A stretch of 17,884 bases of DNA from JACPGQ01 sp039798685 (GTDB lineage Bacteria > Patescibacteriota > Microgenomatia > Levybacterales > UBA12049), in the NCBI GenBank assembly GCA_039798685.1, contig JBDKFM010000029.1, positions 1 through 17,884 on the forward strand, read 5' to 3'. This document shows, in pieces, positions 13,058 through 17,884 of this stretch. The notes beneath the pieces were generated by a model that saw only the letters and a list, made by a program, of their open reading frames with translations, was not told the origin of the DNA and ran no database searches. Every line of letters starts with the position of its first letter. Position 1 is the stretch's first letter. Made by a program: the position numbers and the translations under genes.

Positions 13058-15137
13058 ATCATATTTCGTATTTTCAGCTCAGGGGCAGTCGCTCATTGAA
13101 CTTTTACTTGCGATTGCATTTGCAGGAATAATTCTCCCTGTGTTAATAGTGTCATTTGTTTCGTCGAGAGAAGGAAAACCCCAGCAGGAACAAAGAATAC
13201 AGGCAGTTTCTATGTTAAAAGAGGCGCAGGAAGCTGTCAGATCTGTCCGCGAACAAGGGTGGTCTGCGTTTTCAGTCGACGGAACATATCATCCGGTTGC
13301 GACTGCATCTGCCTGGTCACTTGCTCCCGGTATGGAGGTTTCTGATGGATTTACCCGATCTCTTGTCATCAGTAGTGTGACGAGAGATGCATCAACCGGT
13401 GCGATTGTGAGTACGGGTGGTGTGCCTGACGTCTCTACAAAAAAAGTGACTGCGAGTGTCAGCTGGAGTGGCCCGCTTGGCTCATCGGTAAGTGCGACAA
13501 TGTATTTGACGAGGTATCTTGGAAATCTCGGTCATCAGGAGACAACACAGGCGCAGTTTAATCAAGGGACATTGACAACAGCGAGTGTCACAAATACAAA
13601 TGGAGGAGAAATAGTCCTCGCGACCAATACAAAAGGTCAGTGGTGTGGACCGAATCTCTCACTCGCTGCTGTGACTCTACCGGGTGCTCCGAACGCTGTG
13701 TATGCAACAGAGGGGAACATATATGCGGCAACCGGTCAGACCGCACTCGCAACGCAGGATTCTTTTGCGCACGTGACAGTTGCAAATACTGATCCGCCAA
13801 CCTCAACACTCAGCGGTAAATTGCGTGGATATCAGACGACTGCCGTGTTCGGAGAGCCGGGATGGGGATATATCGCGACGACGAATAACACGAAAGAGGT
13901 CGTTATCGCAAATTTAGCACAGTATGATGATACTCCGAATAAAATTCTTCATGAGCAGGGGTATTTCAATACAACGACAAATACCGGAAGTTCTGATTCT
14001 TCGGACGCAAATGCACTTTTTGTGACGACTGATGTCAACGGAAATCAAAGAGGGTACGTCACGGCAGCAAACTATCTCTACGTCTTTAATCTTTCGAGCA
14101 AAACCGGATCCAGACCGCGTATCGGAAACAGAATTCAGTTTGCAAATTCAGGTGATAGGGCTGGCGGGATTTATGTCCGTAATTCCGGAGGGAGCACGTA
14201 TGCGTTTATCGCCGTTATAGGCAGTACCCCTGAGGAATTAAAAATAGTAAATGTGACGAATCATACAGTTTCCAGTCAGTGGCGAGTGGTGGGAGACATA
14301 AATATTGAACCAAATAACTGCAGTACGCTTGAGTCTGGAAAATCAGTGTATGTCACTGCTGACGGGACGAGAGCATACGTTTCATCAACAAATGATGCGA
14401 ATTTTAAAGAATTTTTTACAATTAATACCACGAGTAAATCGAGCCCGTCCTTAGTTGGAGGATTTGCATCAAACCCTCCCTGTACAAATGGTGGTGGGTA
14501 TGAGACGGGTGGGATGGATCCCGCGCAATCGTTTGTTGTGCCTGGAGTGTTAAACAGGGCAATTCTTGTTGGTACTGATGCATCAGGAGGAGCGAATTCC
14601 CAGGAATATCAGATTCTTGATCTGACCAATGAAGCAAATCCTACTCAGTGCGGAGGTCTACAGCTTGATCAGGGAGTCTTTGGTATTGCAGCGGTAAAAG
14701 AGGCAGATGGCGATGCGTATGCGTATATCATTACGGGAGATGCAGGAAATCAACTAAAGATTATTCAGGGGGGGCCGGATGGGGTGTACTTAGACGCAGG
14801 AGTGTATGAGTCGTCAATATTTGATGCAGGATATCAGAGAGTCTTTAATCGCATCTCAGCTTCTACTACTTTGCCTGCGCAGACTAATGTTCAGTTTCAG
14901 GTAGCTGTTGCAGAAGCTGTATCGGGTAGTTGTAACGGAGCAATATATGAGTACGTTGGTCCGGATGGTACACCAGCCACGTATTTTCCCGCGATAGGTG
15001 GTACGATTCCCCAAAATGATGACGGGTCAGGTTATGAAAATCCAGGGCGTTGTGTCAGGTATAAAGCCTTTCTCTCAACAACAGATTACAATTCGACACC
15101 TGTCATAAATGATGTGAGCGTGAATTATTCACCGTGA
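13044..15137 (+). CDS. PilV-position minor pilin fused to a large beta-propeller-like extracellular region
   Basis: A 697-residue protein with a pilin N-terminus: the leader ends at Gly14 in SAQGQSLIELLLA, mature residue 1 is Gln15 and Glu19 is at +5. The membrane helix spans about 17-38, and a short pilin-like stem follows (45-170). Residues about 215-580 contain repeated strands such as GYIATTNNTKEVVIANL, YVTAANYLYVFNL, AFIAVI...LKIVNV, AYVSSTNDANFKEFFTI and AYIITGDAGNQLKII, which look like blades of a beta-propeller of the LVIVD/PilY1 type. The C-terminal 110 residues (SSIFDAG ... VNYSP) look like a separate beta-sandwich domain. Cysteines are few. Ordinary PilV proteins are under 200 residues. 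The ATG at 13044 gives a normal leader; an earlier in-frame start at 12990 adds 18 residues encoded inside the preceding gene. It probably sits at the pilus tip and binds a surface, but that is inferred. Confidence 0.8.
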   Translation: MQLIKSYFVFSAQGQSLIELLLAIAFAGIILPVLIVSFVSSREGKPQQEQRIQAVSMLKEAQEAVRSVREQGWSAFSVDGTYHPVATASAWSLAPGMEVSDGFTRSLVISSVTRDASTGAIVSTGGVPDVSTKKVTASVSWSGPLGSSVSATMYLTRYLGNLGHQETTQAQFNQGTLTTASVTNTNGGEIVLATNTKGQWCGPNLSLAAVTLPGAPNAVYATEGNIYAATGQTALATQDSFAHVTVANTDPPTSTLSGKLRGYQTTAVFGEPGWGYIATTNNTKEVVIANLAQYDDTPNKILHEQGYFNTTTNTGSSDSSDANALFVTTDVNGNQRGYVTAANYLYVFNLSSKTGSRPRIGNRIQFANSGDRAGGIYVRNSGGSTYAFIAVIGSTPEELKIVNVTNHTVSSQWRVVGDINIEPNNCSTLESGKSVYVTADGTRAYVSSTNDANFKEFFTINTTSKSSPSLVGGFASNPPCTNGGGYETGGMDPAQSFVVPGVLNRAILVGTDASGGANSQEYQILDLTNEANPTQCGGLQLDQGVFGIAAVKEADGDAYAYIITGDAGNQLKIIQGGPDGVYLDAGVYESSIFDAGYQRVFNRISASTTLPAQTNVQFQVAVAEAVSGSCNGAIYEYVGPDGTPATYFPAIGGTIPQNDDGSGYENPGRCVRYKAFLSTTDYNSTPVINDVSVNYSP

Positions 15138-15652
15138 GAAACATTTCAAATTTCAAATATAAAATATCAAAATTGGCTTCTGGGTTTACTGTGGTTGAGT
15201 TGTTGCTCTATATGGGGCTTCTCGCAATTTTTTTGACAATTATTTCACAGATATTTGTTGCTTCTATTGACACACAGCTTGAGGCGGAAGCGGAGAGCAG
15301 TATTCAACAAGACAGCAAATTCATCCTTGCTCGTATGCAATATGATCTGCAGAATGCATCTTCAATTAGTGAGCCCCCCGTTTCCGGTTCGAGTAGCGGT
15401 ATGTTGCAGTTCGTCTCAGGTGGTCTTACAAAATCGTATCAGCTGAACGGAACAACGTTGGAGTTCTCAGACGGATCCGGAACGTATCAGTTAAACAGTG
15501 TCACGACGAGGATTACAGATCTTTCGTTTACACGCCGTGGTGTACCCGGGGGTAAGCCATATGTGACAGCAGTCTTTACGGTAACAAGTGTCACAACAAG
15601 AAATAGCGGGCCTGAAACGCAAACATTTCAAACAACACTCGGAATCAGATGA
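15134..15652 (+). CDS. PilW/GspJ-like minor pseudopilin
   Basis: The 172-residue prepilin has leader MRNISNFKYKISKLASG, cleavage after Gly17, mature Phe18 and Glu22 at +5, then a membrane helix to about 45. The E-L-L-L-Y-M-G-L-L pattern and the later LARMQYDLQNAS segment are typical of PilW/PulJ (GspJ) proteins. The GTG start shares four bases with the preceding TGA stop (GTGA), so translation is coupled, and the gene ends in an ATGA overlap with the next. In the minor-pilin operons of other bacteria this gene follows pilV, as here. The body is beta-rich with no cysteines. Confidence 0.8.
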   Translation: MRNISNFKYKISKLASGFTVVELLLYMGLLAIFLTIISQIFVASIDTQLEAEAESSIQQDSKFILARMQYDLQNASSISEPPVSGSSSGMLQFVSGGLTKSYQLNGTTLEFSDGSGTYQLNSVTTRITDLSFTRRGVPGGKPYVTAVFTVTSVTTRNSGPETQTFQTTLGIR

Positions 15653-16035
15653 AAATAATTAATCAATATCAAAAAGGTCAAACACTTGTCACCGTGTTGA
15701 TTTTTGTCATCATCGCAATCACGCTGACAACGGGTGCAATTGCCATGACAGTCGTGAATTCGCAGACTGCATCGAGTTTTGACAGGAGTAATCAGGCGTA
15801 TGGAGTTGCTGAGTCCGGAGCTGAGAACGCAGTGTTGCAGCTCTTGCGAAATCCTGGTTACACAGGTGAAACTTTATCAGTGGGTGGTGATAGTGCTACT
15901 ATAAGTGTAAGCGGAAGCAATCCGTATACAATCGTATCCTCAGGTAGATCAGGTGGTTTTGTAAGAAAAATTGAAGTAACCGCAGATTATACAGGAGGCG
16001 TACTCACGGTGCTAACCTGGAAGGAGATAGATTAA
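15649..16035 (+). CDS. PilX/GspK-like minor pilin lacking Glu5
   Basis: This 128-residue protein has leader MKIINQYQKG, cleavage after Gly10, mature Gln11, and a hydrophobic helix over 12-35. Position +5 is Thr15 instead of Glu. In type II secretion GspK, which caps the pseudopilus tip, the same Glu is absent, because the tip subunit has no neighbour above to pair with. The motif SNQAYGVAESGAENAVLQLL (47-66) matches the A-x-x-A-A-E-S-G-x-E-x-A segment of PilX-type pilins. The body is small. It overlaps the previous gene by four bases (ATGA) and is one base from the next gene. Confidence 0.75.
   Translation: MKIINQYQKGQTLVTVLIFVIIAITLTTGAIAMTVVNSQTASSFDRSNQAYGVAESGAENAVLQLLRNPGYTGETLSVGGDSATISVSGSNPYTIVSSGRSGGFVRKIEVTADYTGGVLTVLTWKEID
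16020..16027 (+). promoter_or_regulatory. Shine-Dalgarno sequence for the PilM/N-like gene
   Basis: AAGGAGA lies inside the last codons of the PilX-like gene, with the GGAG ending ten bases before the ATG at 16037. It is one of the few clear Shine-Dalgarno sequences in the window and shows that this organism can use them inside operons. Confidence 0.55.
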
Positions 16036-16036
16036 G

Positions 16037-16744
16037 ATGAGTCCACAGGCAAACAATTTAGGCTTTATTTATATAGATCAAAACGGATTATTGGTGTATA
16101 CGACTACAACGTCTGCGGTACTACAGTTTCCTTTTCCTCAGGATATCGTTCGAGACCTTGAGATCATCAATAAAGATTTGTTACAGAAAGAAATTGAAAA
16201 ACTTATAAAAGACAATGCGCTACTGCCGTCACGGTATGTGTTTGCGCTTTCTGGAAATCTTCTTTTTGAAAAGCCGTTTCTGGATTCAAAAACTCCTGAT
16301 TCACAAAAAGAGATCCAGTCGTTCTTAGACAATATTCCTTTTGAGCATACTGCGACAATAATTTTTGAGAATGCTGAGTCAAAACTCATTGCGACAAACA
16401 AGGATTTGTATCAGACATTAGCAAGGCTTCTTGAACACCAGGGAAGTGTCGTTGAGTATATTCTCCCTGCGTACGTCTTGGGTGTGGATGTGAATCAAGC
16501 GCTTACAATGACACAGCCTATTCTTGCAGATGTACACCGCCGTGCGCCGACACTTAAGCAGTATAGTTTTTTTACCGATATGCTGACAGCTGCACAAAAA
16601 AGTTCCGATCAGGCAGAGAAGGGTGGTAAGAAGCAGGAAAAGCACGATGATAAAAAGGAGAAAAAGAAAACACTCATTCTTATCGGAGTATTTATAGTAC
16701 TTCTTCTTATACTTGGAATTGTCGCGTTTTTCTCCTTCCGCTGA
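16037..16744 (+). CDS. Tail-anchored pilus protein with a half PilM-like domain
   Basis: The 235-residue protein has a soluble N-terminal part (1-185), a highly charged Lys-rich linker (190-211) and one C-terminal membrane helix (212-233) ending almost at the last residue. The soluble part carries a strand-helix pattern, IINKDLLQKEIEKLIKDN then SRYVFALSG, and later LIATNKDLYQTLARLLEHQG then VVEYILPAYVLG. This resembles one lobe of the actin-like PilM, but the nucleotide-binding second lobe is missing. In other bacteria PilM docks to the N-terminus of the membrane protein PilN, so this gene may combine both roles in one polypeptide. It is last in the pilus operon and has a Shine-Dalgarno sequence. 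The PilM comparison is by eye and uncertain. Confidence 0.5.
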   Translation: MSPQANNLGFIYIDQNGLLVYTTTTSAVLQFPFPQDIVRDLEIINKDLLQKEIEKLIKDNALLPSRYVFALSGNLLFEKPFLDSKTPDSQKEIQSFLDNIPFEHTATIIFENAESKLIATNKDLYQTLARLLEHQGSVVEYILPAYVLGVDVNQALTMTQPILADVHRRAPTLKQYSFFTDMLTAAQKSSDQAEKGGKKQEKHDDKKEKKKTLILIGVFIVLLLILGIVAFFSFR

Positions 16745-16756
16745 TACGTATCCTCA

Positions 16757-16786
16757 TTGAAAGTTCTTAACCGAGTTCACTATACT
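16757..16786 (+). promoter_or_regulatory. Promoter of the surface-protein gene, leaderless type
   Basis: TTGAAA (16757-16762), an 18-base spacer and TATACT (16781-16786) end seven bases before the ATG at 16794. The mRNA should begin at or next to the start codon. A 10-base palindrome GATACGTATC (16743-16752) overlaps the stop of the preceding gene and lies just upstream, a possible operator. Confidence 0.65.
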
Positions 16787-16793
16787 GAAGTAG

Positions 16794-17750
16794 ATGGAGT
16801 TACATGATATACGGTATTTGCATGATGAATCATTGCCTGAGGATGATGAGCTGGGTGCAGATTTTGTCTTCCCTTCATTTGTTACCAAAAAAAATATTCT
16901 TTCACTTGGTGTGATTCTTTTCCTTATCACTTCAATTGGTGTGGTGACTTTTAATCTCGCAAACAGAACGACAACTACCTCCACTGCTGCTGGGACTGGT
17001 GAAAATCAGCAAGAGGTTGTGCAGCCGACTCCAAAACAGATTGAGGTAAAAGGGAAGATTACCTGCCTTGAGTCAGAAACAGTCTCTGACGGGGAGTGTG
17101 AGATTGCGATTCAGACAGACAAGGGTGAGATTTATACACTGGAAAATGTGCAGTATGCTGACGTCGTCTCAGGTGCCATAGTTCCAGGAAAAGTCGCGAC
17201 AGTAGTCGGTACAGTTGTTCAAAGTTCAGGATCAGGAGCATCTTCCGGTACGGGTGGGAGCAGTTCAGGAAGCTCAGGCGGGTCGTCGTCATCTGTTGAC
17301 GGAACTATCTATATCGCAACTCCCGGAAACGGATCATCGCAACCGACATCTCCTCCCCAGCCTACCGCGACTCCTACGATCACTCTTACACCAACGCCTA
17401 CCCCTTTGCCGTTTAGTATCCCAACACCTGCGGTAAATTACCTGACAGTGAAGTATATTGTTGACAATAAAGAGACGCTCGTCGGAAAAGATGTACCGTT
17501 GGGGGCGTATATTGTGTCAACTCAGCAACCTGACCCTGATTGTCCGCAGGGAGAGGATTGCAGTCGTGTCCAGTTTATTGTGAACGATGCGGTGGGAAGC
17601 AGCCGGGACAGCTCGTATGATACATTGCTTCTCGCAAATACGACGAGTGAAGGGGAGATTCTTTTTACACCAGGTCAAAATATATATGCATCTGTTACGG
17701 TAGTCGTCAACGAAGATGTCGTATCTCTTCTTCTCAACATCCTAGATTAA
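16794..17750 (+). CDS. Membrane-anchored surface protein with Ser/Gly and Pro/Thr linkers
   Basis: The family is not recognised. The 318 residues begin with an acidic cytoplasmic tail (1-30), then TKK and one membrane helix (about 34-54), so the rest is outside. A small beta-rich domain follows (about 82-143, IEVKGKITCLES ... VATVVGTVV), reminiscent of an OB fold, with Cys91 and Cys102 able to form a disulfide. A Ser/Gly-rich linker (144-168) and a Pro/Thr-rich linker (183-212), of the kind that spans a cell wall, lead to a C-terminal domain (215-318) with Cys250 and Cys256. It has its own promoter and sits between the pilus operon and a probable pilin gene, so it may be a pilus-associated or wall-spanning protein. 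No sortase motif is seen. Confidence 0.75.
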   Translation: MELHDIRYLHDESLPEDDELGADFVFPSFVTKKNILSLGVILFLITSIGVVTFNLANRTTTTSTAAGTGENQQEVVQPTPKQIEVKGKITCLESETVSDGECEIAIQTDKGEIYTLENVQYADVVSGAIVPGKVATVVGTVVQSSGSGASSGTGGSSSGSSGGSSSSVDGTIYIATPGNGSSQPTSPPQPTATPTITLTPTPTPLPFSIPTPAVNYLTVKYIVDNKETLVGKDVPLGAYIVSTQQPDPDCPQGEDCSRVQFIVNDAVGSSRDSSYDTLLLANTTSEGEILFTPGQNIYASVTVVVNEDVVSLLLNILD

Positions 17751-17759
17751 TTTTGCCAC

Positions 17760-17788
17760 TTGACACCACCCCCTCATCTCTCCATACT
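17760..17788 (+). promoter_or_regulatory. Promoter of the gene at the right edge
   Basis: TTGACA (17760-17765), a 17-base spacer and CATACT (17783-17788) predict a start near 17795. This leaves a leader of about 45 bases, unusually long for this window, and the start falls at the first base of the hairpin at 17796-17824. Confidence 0.55.
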
Positions 17789-17795
17789 GAGTACA

Positions 17796-17824
17796 GATCA
17801 GAAACAAAAAGAAAGACTCTGATC
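17796..17824 (+). promoter_or_regulatory. 5' leader hairpin of probable pilin mRNA
   Basis: GATCAGA (17796-17802) and TCTGATC (17818-17824) form a perfect 7-base stem around a 15-base purine-rich, A-rich loop. The stem starts at the predicted 5' end of the transcript, a place where hairpins commonly protect abundant mRNAs. There is no T run after it, so it is not a terminator. Confidence 0.5.
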
Positions 17825-17839
17825 ATTACATATATACCT

Positions 17840-17884
17840 ATGTCTGCCCAGACCATTACACATACAAACAAGAACAAAGGATTC
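17840..17884 (+). CDS. Probable type IV prepilin (first 15 codons, cut by the window end)
   Basis: The visible residues are MSAQTITHTNKNKGF. The basic N-K-N-K followed by Gly-Phe is the form of a prepilin peptidase leader, with cleavage between Gly14 and Phe15; a T-L-I-E type sequence would be expected next. Its own promoter and leader hairpin next to a minor-pilin operon suggest the major pilin. Only 15 codons are visible, so this is a suggestion. Confidence 0.55.
   Translation, partial: MSAQTITHTNKNKGF

Noticed and set aside
15130..16744. Possible recoding of UGA as glycine
   Set aside because: TGA ends three pilus genes at the expected lengths, and no conserved glycine position is encoded by TGA.
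17230..17410. Repetitive Ser/Gly and Pro/Thr coding stretch as a DNA repeat or CRISPR
   Set aside because: The repetition is at protein level only; the bases vary and there are no fixed repeats and spacers.

Overview
The window looks like a chromosomal segment of a Patescibacteria/CPR-type bacterium, possibly Microgenomates-like; this assignment is an inference. It rests on very dense packing of compact genes, a type IV pilus (T4P) locus with no secretin or other outer-membrane parts, a surface protein with a Pro/Thr-rich 'TPTPTP' linker, and a mix of core metabolic genes. TGA serves as an ordinary stop codon (pilus genes ending at 15137, 15652 and 16744), so the UGA-glycine code of Gracilibacteria/SR1 is not in use. 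I see no tRNA, rRNA, CRISPR array, insertion sequence or prophage gene.

Bases 1-4559 open with the first codons of uvrB (leftward, cut by the window edge) divergent from lexA, with a perfect 7-4-7 inverted repeat lying on the lexA promoter. This is an SOS control point. rsmI follows. Next come a leftward pair, acsA (AMP-forming acetyl-CoA synthetase) and an MsrQ-like heme membrane protein, and the divergent hpt (hypoxanthine phosphoribosyltransferase).

Bases 4568-8771 hold a leftward block of lower glycolysis/gluconeogenesis: ppsA (PEP synthase), eno and a gpmA-like phosphoglycerate mutase. Together these link pyruvate, PEP, 2-phosphoglycerate and 3-phosphoglycerate. The mutase has Ser where the second catalytic His should be.

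Bases 8947-16744 form one rightward T4P cluster: an Hpt phosphotransfer protein, a CheY-like receiver, PilB, PilC, four prepilin-like proteins in the classic minor-pilin order (FimT/GspH-, PilV-, PilW- and PilX/GspK-like), and a small membrane protein that resembles half of PilM joined to a PilN-like membrane helix. The PilV-position protein is the most striking gene: a pilin N-terminus carries about 600 residues of beta-propeller-like sequence, as if the PilY1 tip adhesin had been fused to a minor pilin. PilD, PilT and a full PilM/N/O set are not in the window. A membrane-anchored surface protein follows, and at the right edge begins a gene whose fifteen visible codons end in Lys-Gly-Phe, as in prepilin leaders. 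It is preceded by a promoter and a hairpin at the predicted 5' end of the mRNA.

Several transcription-unit heads have a good -10 box only 6-8 bases before the start codon and no Shine-Dalgarno sequence, which suggests leaderless mRNAs. Inside operons, genes overlap by 4-14 bases or are a few bases apart. The best promoters share an 18-base spacer. No convincing intrinsic terminator was found.
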